This document shows positions 16,195-24,043 of a stretch of DNA of 64,000 bases, piece by piece. Position numbers and translations under genes: made by a program. How positions within the stretch are numbered: position 1 is the stretch's first letter; each line of letters begins with the position of its first letter. Source of the DNA: Corynebacterium uropygiale (GTDB lineage: Bacteria > Actinomycetota > Actinomycetes > Mycobacteriales > Mycobacteriaceae). The stretch spans positions 496,001-560,000 of the forward strand of contig NZ_JAKGSI010000001.1 in the NCBI RefSeq assembly GCF_021568315.1. The letters are read 5' to 3'. The notes under the pieces were generated by a model. The model saw nothing but the letters and a program-made list of their open reading frames with translations. It made no database searches and was not told where the DNA came from.

Positions 16195-17783
16195 TTCACG
16201 CAGCGCGGCCCGTCGCCGCCGGCGTCGATCTGCGGGGAGACGGACTCCTCGCCCATCTCGGAGCCGGGCTGGCCCACGACATTGCTCGGGCTCTCGCCGA
16301 ACATGCCGCTGGAGCCGGGGCCGTGGTAGTCATCGTGCGCAATGAGGAGGATGCTGCCAGGTTCGAGAGAGTCATCGGTAATGACCTCCATGCCGCCGAG
16401 GTAGTCGGCGAGGGAGCGGCCGTCCTCCTCCAGGCCGGGCGCGACGTGCACCTGGCTGTTGGCGTACTGGGAGGGCTCGGCGTTGCCGGTCTCCGTGACG
16501 GTGAGGTTCTCCTCGGTGAGCTTGTCCTGGAGGAAGCCCGCCAGCCCGGAGGTGGAGCCGGCGTTGAGGATGCGGATCTTCGCGTTGTGGAGGCCCTCAC
16601 TGAGCGCCGGGTTGTTCTCCGCGGGGGCGGGGGCGGCCTCCTCGGAGGGCTTGTTCCCCTCCTTGTCGCCGAGCAGGTCCTTCATGAAGCGGTGGACCTC
16701 GTTGGTGTCCACGGTGACGATGGACTCGCCGTAGTCTCCCGTGCCGTCGAGGGAGGTCACCGGGATGGTGTTGAACTGGACGTTTCCGCCGGCCAGGTCC
16801 TGGAGCTGGGTGGCGAAGCTGAGGATGTCCCAGCCTTCGTCGAGAACGACGGAGCGCTGCACGGCGTCGCCCATGTCCTTGAGCTTGGTCGGGTTGGTGA
16901 GGGTGCCGGCGGCGAGGACCTTGTTCACCAGGGAGGCCATGTAGGCCTGCTGGCGGACGATGCGGTCGAGGTCACCGCGCGGGAGGCCGTGGCGCTGGCG
17001 GACGAAGGCGAGCGCCTCCGGCCCCTGGAGCGTCTGACGCCCGGCGGGGAAGTGGGCGCCGGAGAATTCGTCGTCCACGGCGTTGTTGAGGCAGACGTCG
17101 ACGCCGCCCACCGCGTTGGTGAGCAGCACGAATCCGAGGAGCCCGACCTCGGCATAGTGATCAACCTCGATGCCGGTGAGGTCCGCCACCGCGGAGATGA
17201 GGCCCTGGCGTCCGGCGACCTTGCCGCGAGCTTCGATCTCGGTGTCGCTCAGCGCCTCGCCGCCGTTTTGGGCTTCGGCGCGCAGACGGTCCTGCTCCTT
17301 ATACTTATGCGCCGCGTAGACCCCGTTGATCTTCATGTTGCCGTTCTCGCCGTCGTGAACATAGGTGTCACGAGGGATGGACACGGCGGTGGCGGAGGAG
17401 CCGTCGTTGGGGATGCGGATGACCATCATCGTGTCGGTGTTGTCGGCTTCCTCATCGCCGGCGTGGAGCATCTCCACTTCCTCGGGCGAGAGGCGATTGC
17501 CCTGCGCATCCGAGCGGGAGTCCGAGCCCACGAGCAGGATGTCCGTGGCCCCATCCTGGGCCGCGCGGGATCCCTTGCCCCCGCCGAGCGCGAGGTTCCC
17601 GGCGTTGGCCACGTCATTGCCGACGCGCCCCACCGTCGCGTACCCGATCCCGGATATGAGCAGGACGCAGACGGCGAGGACCGCCAGCGTCACCTTGAGG
17701 GGCTTCGATCCCGCCTGGGCGAGGGAGGGCGTCGTCGAGGGGGCAGCCTGGATGTCCCGGACTGGGCGGTGCGGCTCGTTCAC
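16191..17783 (-). CDS. lcpA: LytR-CpsA-Psr ligase (arabinogalactan to peptidoglycan), LcpA type
   Basis: This 530-residue membrane-anchored protein has a cytosolic N tail, one helix at about residues 29-50 (LKVTLAVLAVCVLLISGIGY), then the catalytic LCP domain with DILLVGSDSR, DTMMVIRIP, AVSIPRDTYV, GVDVCLNNAVDD, and LAFVRQRHGLPRGDLDRIVRQQ with the phosphate-binding Arg residues. After a Glu/Pro/Ala-rich linker comes a LytR_C domain from about residue 395 (AKIRILNAGSTSGLA). In C. glutamicum LcpA joins arabinogalactan to peptidoglycan; position beside wbbL supports that role here. It starts with GTG; a TAGTAT at 17843-17838 (minus strand) is a possible -10. It is divergent from wbbL. Confidence 0.88.
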   Translation of the reverse strand: MNEPHRPVRDIQAAPSTTPSLAQAGSKPLKVTLAVLAVCVLLISGIGYATVGRVGNDVANAGNLALGGGKGSRAAQDGATDILLVGSDSRSDAQGNRLSPEEVEMLHAGDEEADNTDTMMVIRIPNDGSSATAVSIPRDTYVHDGENGNMKINGVYAAHKYKEQDRLRAEAQNGGEALSDTEIEARGKVAGRQGLISAVADLTGIEVDHYAEVGLLGFVLLTNAVGGVDVCLNNAVDDEFSGAHFPAGRQTLQGPEALAFVRQRHGLPRGDLDRIVRQQAYMASLVNKVLAAGTLTNPTKLKDMGDAVQRSVVLDEGWDILSFATQLQDLAGGNVQFNTIPVTSLDGTGDYGESIVTVDTNEVHRFMKDLLGDKEGNKPSEEAAPAPAENNPALSEGLHNAKIRILNAGSTSGLAGFLQDKLTEENLTVTETGNAEPSQYANSQVHVAPGLEEDGRSLADYLGGMEVITDDSLEPGSILLIAHDDYHGPGSSGMFGESPSNVVGQPGSEMGEESVSPQIDAGGDGPRCVN

Positions 17784-17891
17784 TAGCGGAAATCTCTCAC
17801 GTCGTCGGTTAAGGAATGGGGAATTCTGCAGAAGAGAATACTACTGTTGCTTTCCCGAGTGGCGGAACCCGGGACGCGTGGTCCCCGCCGG

Positions 17892-17897
17892 TAGGAT
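17892..17897 (+). promoter_or_regulatory. -10 element of wbbL (leaderless)
   Basis: TAGGAT ends 9 bases before GTG 17907, with no ribosome site between. It predicts transcription from at or just before the GTG. Confidence 0.55.
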
Positions 17898-17906
17898 GCT
17901 GGGACT

Positions 17907-18797
17907 GTGAGTACTTCGTCGACCTTGCTGCCGGTCATCACGGTGACGTATTCGCCGGGACCCTATCTGCGCAGCTTCCTCGATTCTCTTCCCGACGCCA
18001 CCTCGGCGCCCACGCTCGTCATCATGGCCGATAACGGGTCGACGGATGGCGCGCCGGAAGCCGCGGTGGGCGAGGGCGTCGAGCTGCTGCGTACGGGCGG
18101 CAACATCGGGTATGGCGCAGCGATCAACGCGGCCGTCCGCGATCTGGACCGGCGCGGCATCGACTCGGAGTTCGTGCTCATCGCTAACCCGGACGCGGCC
18201 TTCGACCCCGGCAGCATCGATGAGCTGCTGGCGTGTGCGCGCCGGCACCCGCACGCCGGGGCCGTGGGACCGCGCATCCGCGAGGCCGATGGCAGTGCCT
18301 ACCCCTCCGCCCGGGCGCTTCCCACGCTGGGAACCGGGATCGGACATGCGCTGCTGGGGGCGGTGTGGCCGTCGAATCCGTGGTCGCGCGCCTACCGTGA
18401 TGATGTCCGCATGGATGTGGAGCGGGAAGCGGGATGGCTCTCGGGCTCCTGCCTGCTGCTGCGGCGGGAGTCGCTGCGCGACGTGGGCGGCTTCGATGAG
18501 CGCTACTTCATGTACATGGAGGATGTGGACCTCGGGGACCGGCTGAAGCGCGCTGGGTGGGCGTCGATCTTTTGTCCCACCGCCGAGATCACTCACACGA
18601 AGGGGCACGCGGCGGGTTCTCGCCCGGCGCTGACGCTGAAGGCGCACCACGAGAGCGCGTACCGCTATCAGGCGGATCGCCACCCGCACTGGTGGCAGGC
18701 TCCGCTGCGGCTCGCCCTCCGGGTGGGGCTGTGGCTGCGGGGAAGGTTGGCCGTGCGGGCCGCCCTCCATCGACACTCGTCCGAGGACTCTCACTAA
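17907..18797 (+). CDS. wbbL: GT2 rhamnosyltransferase for the arabinogalactan linker
   Basis: This 296-residue glycosyltransferase family 2 protein has the GT-A pattern LPVITVTYSPGPYL at the N terminus, VIMADNGSTDGAPEAA, GNIGYGAAINAAVRD, and the acidic donor site ANPDAAF; GWLSGSCLLLRRESL and FDERYFMYMEDVDLGDRLK supply the acceptor/base region. WbbL adds rhamnose to GlcNAc-PP-decaprenol, building the linker between galactan and peptidoglycan. The gene lies between the LCP ligase and manC as in C. glutamicum; mycobacteria have rmlD next to it, which is absent here. GTG 17907 is probably a leaderless start. Confidence 0.87.
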   Translation: MSTSSTLLPVITVTYSPGPYLRSFLDSLPDATSAPTLVIMADNGSTDGAPEAAVGEGVELLRTGGNIGYGAAINAAVRDLDRRGIDSEFVLIANPDAAFDPGSIDELLACARRHPHAGAVGPRIREADGSAYPSARALPTLGTGIGHALLGAVWPSNPWSRAYRDDVRMDVEREAGWLSGSCLLLRRESLRDVGGFDERYFMYMEDVDLGDRLKRAGWASIFCPTAEITHTKGHAAGSRPALTLKAHHESAYRYQADRHPHWWQAPLRLALRVGLWLRGRLAVRAALHRHSSEDSH

Positions 18798-18818
18798 GCA
18801 CACGGAGGGATCAAGACA

Positions 18819-19901
18819 ATGGCAACTCTCGCTGAAACTGATGCCGTCATCCTCGTCGGCGGCCGTGGCACGCGGCTGCGCCCGCTCACGGTGAACACGC
18901 CGAAGCCGATGTTGCCGACGGCCGGCTACCCGTTCCTGCAGCACCTTCTCGCGCGGATCAAGGCTGCGGGCATTGAGCACGTCGTGCTCTCGACCTCCTA
19001 CAAGGCGGAGGTCTTTGAGGAGTACTTCGGCGATGGCTCGGAGTTTGGCCTGGACATCGAGTATGTCGTGGAGGAGCAGGCGCTGGGCACGGGTGGCGGC
19101 ATCCGCAATGTTTATGACCGCCTGCGCCATGACACGGTGATGGTGTTCAACGGGGATGTGCTGGCGGGCACGGATCTCTCCGCGCTCATTGAGACCCACA
19201 CCGCCAAGGACGCCGACGTCACCATGCACCTCGTCCACGTCTCGGACCCGCGGGCCTATGGTTGCGTGCCCACGGACTCCGAGGGCAAGGTGATGAACTT
19301 CCTCGAGAAGACGGAGGATCCGCCGACGGACCAGATCAACGCCGGCTGCTACGTCTTCCGCCGCGAGCTCATCGCGAAGACGATCCCCGCGGGCCGCGCG
19401 GTCTCGGTGGAGCGCGAGGTCTTCCCCAAGCTCCTCGAGGAGGGCTACCGGGTCATCGGCCACGCGGACACCTCCTATTGGCGGGACATGGGCCGCCCGG
19501 ATGACTTCATCCACGGCTCCTCGGACCTGGTCCGCGGGATTGCCTACTCGCCGCTGCTGGAGGGCCGGACGGGGGAGTCCCTGGTGGACGAGACCGCCGG
19601 CGTCCGCGAGGGCGTGTTCCTCTTCGGCGGCACGGTCGTCGGCCGCGGCTCGGAGATCGCCGCCGGCTGCCGCATCGATGGCTCGGTCATCTTCGATGGG
19701 GTCACCATCGAGCCGGGCGCCCGCGTGCAGAACTCCATCATCGCGTCGGGGGCGACGATCGGCGCGAACGCCCGCATCAGCGACTGCGTCATCGGCGAGG
19801 GCGCGCAGATCGGCGCCCGCTGTGAGCTGCGCAGCGGCATGCGCGTGTGGCCGGGCGTGGTCATCCCGGACAAGGGGATTCGCTTCTCCTCAGATGCCTA
19901 G
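18819..19901 (+). CDS. manC: Mannose-1-phosphate guanylyltransferase (GDP-mannose pyrophosphorylase)
   Basis: This 360-residue nucleotidyltransferase has the signature VILVGGRGTRLRPLTVNTPKPMLP (about residues 10-33), GTGGGIRNV, VFNGDVL and the C-terminal left-handed beta-helix hexapeptide repeats from about residue 255 (VFLFGGTVVGRGSEI, SVIFDGVTIEPGARV). It makes GDP-mannose for mannolipids, lipoarabinomannan precursors and protein mannosylation. Older annotations call this locus rmlA2; the genomic company of manB and manA favours mannose. It lies 21 bases after wbbL with a GGAGGG site, so it is probably in the same operon. A strong hairpin follows the stop. Confidence 0.85.
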   Translation: MATLAETDAVILVGGRGTRLRPLTVNTPKPMLPTAGYPFLQHLLARIKAAGIEHVVLSTSYKAEVFEEYFGDGSEFGLDIEYVVEEQALGTGGGIRNVYDRLRHDTVMVFNGDVLAGTDLSALIETHTAKDADVTMHLVHVSDPRAYGCVPTDSEGKVMNFLEKTEDPPTDQINAGCYVFRRELIAKTIPAGRAVSVEREVFPKLLEEGYRVIGHADTSYWRDMGRPDDFIHGSSDLVRGIAYSPLLEGRTGESLVDETAGVREGVFLFGGTVVGRGSEIAAGCRIDGSVIFDGVTIEPGARVQNSIIASGATIGANARISDCVIGEGAQIGARCELRSGMRVWPGVVIPDKGIRFSSDA

Positions 19902-19907
19902 AGGAGG

Positions 19908-19941
19908 GGGGTTCGACGCGCTGAGCTGGGCGTCGAGCCCC
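19908..19941 (+). terminator. Terminator-like hairpin after manC
   Basis: GGGGTTCGACGC (19908-19919) pairs with GCGTCGAGCCCC (19930-19941) around a 10-base loop, a 12-bp stem with one G-T wobble, 7 bases after the manC stop. No T tract follows, which is common for high-GC actinobacterial terminators. Confidence 0.6.
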
Positions 19942-20040
19942 CGAGGCGGGGGCGTATGCCGGCGCGGGGTGGTGCGGGACGCCGCACACCCGGGGGCGGG
20001 GAAAGCGGGGAGCGACACGCGGCTTGTGCCGATTTCTTCA

Positions 20041-20064
20041 GGGGGCACTATATGTAGTACCCCC
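20041..20064. promoter_or_regulatory. Palindrome upstream of the WhiB2-type gene
   Basis: GGGGGCACTA and TAGTACCCCC form a near-perfect inverted repeat around TATG. It could be a protein-binding site or a late manC terminator; no T tract follows on the plus strand. Confidence 0.4.
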
Positions 20065-20153
20065 ACCTTCACCCCCGGGCTGTTAAAGATGTGACGCGTG
20101 TGGATAGTGACGTGGGGAAAGCGTGAAAAACGCAGGGGATCGGGGTGCGAAGG

Positions 20154-20182
20154 TTGACGATATGTAGGGTGGAGTGTGTAAT
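20154..20182 (+). promoter_or_regulatory. Promoter of the WhiB2-type gene
   Basis: TTGACG (20154-20159) and TGTAAT (20177-20182) are 17 bases apart, close to the housekeeping sigma consensus. The predicted start is near 20189, giving an mRNA leader of about 100 bases. Confidence 0.65.
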
Positions 20183-20292
20183 CACAACGGTGTAAGGCGA
20201 GCTATCTCCTCGTTGACCCCATGGAGGGAGGCAGACGAGTGGTCCAGCCGCCACACGATCCAGACAAAGACCAACGGAGAAAGGATGCAGGC

Positions 20293-20592
20293 GTGGATGA
20301 AGTGACTGACGGCGCCGTTCTCCGTGTGGGCGCGGGTGCAGAACTCACCCTGGAAGAACTCTTCGGGGCTGTCGAGCAGGAGTGGCAGGATCAGGCCCTC
20401 TGCGCGCAGACGGATCCAGAGGCCTTCTTCCCGGAGAAGGGGGGATCCACCCGGGAAGCCAAGCGCATCTGCAAGGCGTGCCCGGTCCGGGATGAATGCC
20501 TGGAATTCGCCCTCGAACACGATGAGCGCTTCGGAATCTGGGGAGGGCTCTCCGACCGCGAGCGTCGCCGCCTCAAGCGTCAGATCGGCTAG
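20293..20592 (+). CDS. whcD: WhiB2-type iron-sulfur regulator (WhcD)
   Basis: This 99-residue WhiB-family [4Fe-4S] regulator is involved in division and septation in relatives. The four ligand cysteines are C37, C60, C63 and C69 (QALCAQTD; RICKACPVRDECL). The segment AFFPEKGGSTREAK and the turn GIWGGLSDRERRRLK are nearly identical to M. tuberculosis WhiB2. GTG 20293 is chosen because GAAAGGA lies 7 bases upstream and relatives are about this long; an in-frame ATG at 20221 would add 24 residues. It lies after manC and before the manB cluster, the conserved position of whcD/whiB2. WhiB2-type proteins act with the housekeeping sigma factor. Confidence 0.92.
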   Translation: MDEVTDGAVLRVGAGAELTLEELFGAVEQEWQDQALCAQTDPEAFFPEKGGSTREAKRICKACPVRDECLEFALEHDERFGIWGGLSDRERRRLKRQIG

Positions 20593-20613
20593 TAGCGGCT
20601 CAGCCGGGGAGTC

Positions 20614-21069
20614 TTAGTACTCGAAGCGCGGGTCGATATCCCGGGGGTCCACGTTGAGATAGACCGCGACGAGCGCGCTGAGCACAGTGGCCAGGAGGTC
20701 CCGCCGCTCGAGCGCATCGCGGGAGCGCTGCTCAATGGGGCGTCGGAAGATGACAATGCGGGCACGGGTTGGCCGGCCGCGCACGTCAACGCCGGCGGGG
20801 ATCACGCGCCCGAGGGGAACGGGGCCATCGGCAAAGATCTCGTCGGGGAGCACCGTCATGTCGGCGCTCAGCCGCATCCGGGGGATGGTATCCACCGCAA
20901 TGTCCAGCCCATGGAGTTGCTCCGCGAAAGCATGGTGGATGGGCGCGTAGGCCTCGAGGACCAGGGCGTCGAACTTCTCGCGCGGGCTGCGGGCGCGCGG
21001 CACGGCGTGCGGAAAGAGGGGCCCGCGAAGGCCGCGGCCATGACGATCCCGAGACGGTGCAGTGCGCAT
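20614..21069 (-). CDS. Zincin-like family protein lacking the HExxH site
   Basis: This 151-residue protein starts MRTAPSRDRHGRGLRGPLFP and corresponds to a conserved actinobacterial protein encoded beside whiB2 (Rv3259 in M. tuberculosis). It has the frame of small zincin-like metallopeptidases (FDALVLEAYAPIHH, DIAVDTIPRM, GRVIPAGVDVRGRPTRARIVIFRRPIE). The place where that family has HExGHHFG reads LLATVLSALVAVYLNVDP, so zinc-dependent catalysis is not expected. A binding or structural role is more likely; the actual function is unknown. ATG 21069 has TAGAGT 7 bases upstream and no ribosome site, hence a probable leaderless start. Convergent with the WhiB2-type gene. Confidence 0.75.
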   Translation of the reverse strand: MRTAPSRDRHGRGLRGPLFPHAVPRARSPREKFDALVLEAYAPIHHAFAEQLHGLDIAVDTIPRMRLSADMTVLPDEIFADGPVPLGRVIPAGVDVRGRPTRARIVIFRRPIEQRSRDALERRDLLATVLSALVAVYLNVDPRDIDPRFEY

Positions 21070-21076
21070 GCCCCCT

Positions 21077-21082
21077 ACTCTA
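21077..21082 (-). promoter_or_regulatory. -10 element of the zincin-like gene (leaderless)
   Basis: Minus-strand TAGAGT ends 7 bases before ATG 21069. There is no purine-rich ribosome site at normal spacing. Confidence 0.5.
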
Positions 21083-21153
21083 AGGCCCGCGCGGGAGCCT
21101 CGGGCCGAGGCGCGCGGCAGCACGCTTCTGCGGGGCCGCTCGGCGGGGAGGGC

Positions 21154-21181
21154 TTGAAAACCTGAAGTACAGGTCTAGACT
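21154..21181 (+). promoter_or_regulatory. Promoter of the DUF3499 gene
   Basis: TTGAAA (21154-21159) and TAGACT (21176-21181) are 16 bases apart. TAGACT ends 8 bases before GTG 21190, so the transcript is probably leaderless and may carry the manB cluster as well. Confidence 0.6.
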
Positions 21182-21189
21182 CGGTGGGC

Positions 21190-21606
21190 GTGAGTTCCTT
21201 TCGCCGTTGTTGCCGCCCCGGCTGTAATCGTCCTGCCGTCGCGACGCTGACCTATGCCTACAGCGAGTCGACGGCTGTAGTGGGGCCCCTGGCCGAGTCC
21301 CCGGATCCCCACAGCTGGGATCTCTGCGCGGAGCACGCGGAGAAGATCACCGTGCCGCTGGGCTGGGAGATGCTCCGGGTGGATCGCATCGACGAGGAGG
21401 ATGATGACGATCTCACGGCGCTCGCCGAGGCCGTGCGCGAAGCGGGCCGCGGCCGGCCCCGCAGCGGCTTGGTGACCCCGGAGGAGAATTGGTCTGACCC
21501 GGAGACGTCGAGCCACCCGGTCCATCGCCTCAAGCGGGTGGCGCAGCAGAAGGTGCGTCGTCGAGGGCATCTTTACGTCGTCCCGGACCTGGAGGAGGAC
21601 GAGTAG
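21190..21606 (+). CDS. DUF3499 family protein
   Basis: This 138-residue protein has VSSFRRCCRPGCNRPAVATL at the N terminus and SWDLCAEHAEKITVPLGW. The Cys/His set (CCRPGC and CAEH) resembles a small zinc-binding knuckle and is the diagnostic feature of DUF3499, a conserved actinobacterial family of unknown function (Rv3258c in M. tuberculosis). An acidic stretch (DEEDDDD) follows, and a basic C-terminal segment (KRVAQQKVRRRGHLYVVP). GTG 21190 is preferred to GTG 21184 because the -10 lies 8 bases upstream of it. It heads the manB cluster in the conserved order. Confidence 0.8.
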   Translation: MSSFRRCCRPGCNRPAVATLTYAYSESTAVVGPLAESPDPHSWDLCAEHAEKITVPLGWEMLRVDRIDEEDDDDLTALAEAVREAGRGRPRSGLVTPEENWSDPETSSHPVHRLKRVAQQKVRRRGHLYVVPDLEEDE

Positions 21607-21654
21607 CCGGGGCGTCCGCGCTGTCCGGGGAGTGAACGCATCCACCCGGCGGGG

Positions 21655-21660
21655 TAATCT
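21655..21660 (+). promoter_or_regulatory. -10 element of manB
   Basis: TAATCT ends 10 bases before ATG 21671, giving a leader of only a few bases. AAGGGGG lies between but is too close to the ATG to be a good ribosome site. Confidence 0.45.
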
Positions 21661-21670
21661 AAGGGGGCTT

Positions 21671-23071
21671 ATGACGCCGACCCCAAAGGATGTGACCCTG
21701 TCGATGTATACGCGCGAAGACCTCGCCTCCGTCATCAAGGCCTATGACGTGCGCGGCGTGGTGGGGGAGAAGTTCGACGCTCAGCTCGTCCGGGATATCG
21801 GCGCCGCCTTCGCCGCCCTCCTGCGCTCCGAGGGGGAGAGCACCCTGGCCATCGGCCATGACATGCGGGAAAGCTCCCCGGAGCTCGTCGATGCCTGCGC
21901 GGAGGGTGCAATGGGCCAGGGCATCGACATCATCGACCTCGGCCTCACCTCCACCGACGAGCTCTACTTCGCCTCCGGCTCGCGCGGCTGCGCGGGGGTC
22001 ATGTTCACCGCGAGCCACAACCCGGCACGCTACAACGGCATGAAGATGTGCCGCGCCGGCGCTCGCCCTATCGGGCAGGACACCGGCCTGGCGGACATCA
22101 CCACCATGCTCGTGGAGGGCATCCCCGCCTACGAGGGGCAGCCGGGGCAGCGCCGCGAGGAGGACGTGCTCGAGGCCTATGCCGAGCACCTGCACTCGCT
22201 CGTGGACCTCTCGGGGATGCGCCCGCTCGTCGTCGCCGTCGACGCCGCCAACGGCATGGGCGGGCTCACCGTGCCGGCGGTGCTCAAGGGGCTGCCGATT
22301 GAGCTCAAGCCGCTCTACTTCGAACTCGACGGCACCTTCCCCAACCACGAGGCGAATCCGCTGGAGCCGAAGAACCTCGTGGACCTGCAGGACTTCGTCC
22401 GCCGCACGGGGGCGGATATTGGCCTCGCCTTCGATGGGGATGCGGACCGCTGCTTCGTCGTCGATGAGCTCGGCCAGCCGGTGAGCCCCTCGGCGATTTG
22501 CGCGCTCATCGCCGAGCGCTACCTGGAGAAGCACCCCGGCGCCACGATCATCCACAACCTCATCACCTCCAAGTCCGTGCCGGAGACCATCCGCGAGCAC
22601 GGCGGCAAGCCGCTGCGCACGCGCGTGGGGCATTCCTTCATCAAGGCGGCGATGGCGGAGTCCGGCGCCGTCTTCGGCGGGGAGCACTCGGCGCACTACT
22701 ACTTCACGGAGTTCTTCAACGCGGACTCCGGCATCCTCGCGGCCCTCCACGTTCTCTCGGCGCTCGCCCAGCAGGAGGGGCCGCTCTCGGAGCTCATGGC
22801 CCGCTACCAGCACTATCAGGCCTCCGGGGAGATCAACTCGACGGTGGAGGACCAGAAGGGGCGCACCGAGGCGGTCGTCGAGGCCTTCGCGGATCGGACG
22901 GAGTCGGTGGATCGGCTGGACGGCGTGACCGTGGAGCTTCGCGGCACGCCGGCGTGGTTTAACGTGCGCGCCTCCAACACGGAGCCACTGCTGCGCCTCA
23001 ACGTTGAGGCCCCCAGCGCCGCCGAGGTGGACGCGCTGTGCGAAGAGATCCTCGGAATCATCCGCGCTTAA
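21671..23071 (+). CDS. manB: Phosphomannomutase/phosphoglucomutase
   Basis: This 466-residue alpha-D-phosphohexomutase interconverts mannose-6-phosphate and mannose-1-phosphate, linking ManA to ManC. It has the phosphoserine loop GVMFTASHNPARYNGMKM (about residues 110-127), the metal loop FDGDADRCFVVDE (about 255-267), the sugar loop GGEHSAHYYF and the phosphate-binding C-terminal segment VRASNTEPLLRLNVE. The length is normal. A second in-frame ATG at 21704 (MYTREDL) would give 455 residues; the upstream one is chosen from the -10 position. The TobH-like gene and manA follow closely. Confidence 0.92.
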   Translation: MTPTPKDVTLSMYTREDLASVIKAYDVRGVVGEKFDAQLVRDIGAAFAALLRSEGESTLAIGHDMRESSPELVDACAEGAMGQGIDIIDLGLTSTDELYFASGSRGCAGVMFTASHNPARYNGMKMCRAGARPIGQDTGLADITTMLVEGIPAYEGQPGQRREEDVLEAYAEHLHSLVDLSGMRPLVVAVDAANGMGGLTVPAVLKGLPIELKPLYFELDGTFPNHEANPLEPKNLVDLQDFVRRTGADIGLAFDGDADRCFVVDELGQPVSPSAICALIAERYLEKHPGATIIHNLITSKSVPETIREHGGKPLRTRVGHSFIKAAMAESGAVFGGEHSAHYYFTEFFNADSGILAALHVLSALAQQEGPLSELMARYQHYQASGEINSTVEDQKGRTEAVVEAFADRTESVDRLDGVTVELRGTPAWFNVRASNTEPLLRLNVEAPSAAEVDALCEEILGIIRA

Positions 23072-23076
23072 AACAC

Positions 23077-23082
23077 TATCCT
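23077..23082 (+). promoter_or_regulatory. -10 element of the TobH-like gene (leaderless)
   Basis: TATCCT ends 8 bases before ATG 23091 in the 19-base gap after manB, suggesting an internal promoter for the TobH-like gene and manA. Confidence 0.45.
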
Positions 23083-23090
23083 GGGGGCTC

Positions 23091-24041
23091 ATGAGTGAGC
23101 CACTGGCAGAGTTCTATGACGTCGCCTGCGAGGGCGCCTATGTGCGGACCCTCGCCTCGGCCGTGGAATCGGGGCTGTTCGGCGGGCTTCCGGGGGAGCC
23201 TCCGCGCAGCCTCATCGTGGTGGCGGCGGGCGCGATCGCCCGGGCCGCCGCGCAGGCCGCGGTCCAGGTGCTCAGCCCGCTGCCCTTCCCCGTCGTCGTG
23301 GTGCCGACGCTCCCGGAGTACATCGGGGTTCTCGACGTCCTCATCGTCCTCGGCGAGGCCCGTGAGCAGGACCGATGGCATGCCGTGCGGGAGGCTACCC
23401 GCCGGGGAGTGCCCACGGTGCTCGTCGATGCCCCGGGCGCCGTCACGGAAGAGGCTCCGGATGAGACGATGATCCTCCCCGTCCCCACGGGCGCCACGGG
23501 ATGGGGCTCCCCGGCCAGGGCGCTCAGCGCGGTGGTGGCCGTCGCGGAGCTCATGAGTGCGGGGGATGGGTTCGTGGTGGACCGGCTCCTCGAGGCCGCC
23601 GAGCGCGTCGATGAGGAGCTCACGCGCCTGAGCCCCGAGCGCGACGAGGACGCCAACCGCGCCCGCCAGCTGCGCAATCTCTGCGCTTCCCACAGCATTG
23701 TGCACAGTGGCCACCCGGCGATTGCGTCGCTCGTGCAGGGGGTGTGGTCGGCGCGGGGGATCGCGTCGGCGGCCGTCGAGCGCCAGGAGTGCGCCGCCAT
23801 CCTGCAGCGCCAGCCCTCCCGGGATCTTTTCTTTGACCCGTTCGTGGACGAGCAACCGCCGGTGTTACCCTCAAAGGTTGTGCTATGGGGCGCGAGCCCC
23901 ACGGAGTCCGAGGCCAGGGTGGGGTCCTATCGCGAGGAAGAGCCCGCGGGGATCTCGGCTGGTCCCTTCTCCGATGCCCTCATCCTGTCCACGCGTGGCC
24001 TTGCCGCCACGGTTTACCCCGTCACCACGGAGGACCTTTAG
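23091..24041 (+). CDS. TobH-like protein with a phosphomannose-isomerase-like SIS fold
   Basis: This 316-residue protein lies between manB and manA in all related genomes I know of (Rv3256c in M. tuberculosis). It has a Rossmann-like start SLIVVAAGAIARAAAQAAVQ, PFPVVVVPTLPEYIGVLDVLIVLG and a C-terminal half with WSARGIASAAVERQECAAIL. It resembles bifunctional phosphoglucose/phosphomannose isomerases in outline, but I do not see a convincing SIS catalytic loop, so enzymatic activity is uncertain. Sugar-phosphate binding is a reasonable guess from fold and position. ATG 23091 is set by the -10; the reading frame runs further upstream but overlaps manB. Confidence 0.7.
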   Translation: MSEPLAEFYDVACEGAYVRTLASAVESGLFGGLPGEPPRSLIVVAAGAIARAAAQAAVQVLSPLPFPVVVVPTLPEYIGVLDVLIVLGEAREQDRWHAVREATRRGVPTVLVDAPGAVTEEAPDETMILPVPTGATGWGSPARALSAVVAVAELMSAGDGFVVDRLLEAAERVDEELTRLSPERDEDANRARQLRNLCASHSIVHSGHPAIASLVQGVWSARGIASAAVERQECAAILQRQPSRDLFFDPFVDEQPPVLPSKVVLWGASPTESEARVGSYREEEPAGISAGPFSDALILSTRGLAATVYPVTTEDL

Positions 24042-24043
24042 TC

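Larger units (their letters stand above)
19942..20292. promoter_or_regulatory. Gene-free control region upstream of the WhiB2-type gene
   Basis: About 350 bases without a credible gene. Contents: an imperfect palindrome at 20041-20064 (GGGGGCACTA, loop TATG, TAGTACCCCC; 9 of 10 positions pair), a classical promoter at 20154-20182, and a leader of about 100 bases to GTG 20293. WhiB genes are often heavily regulated, and the palindrome 90 bp upstream of the -35 could be an operator. Confidence 0.5.

Noticed and set aside
20069-20254. 61-codon minus-strand open frame in the gap before the WhiB2-type gene
   Set aside because: No ribosome site, no motif, and it overlaps a strong plus-strand promoter and palindrome.
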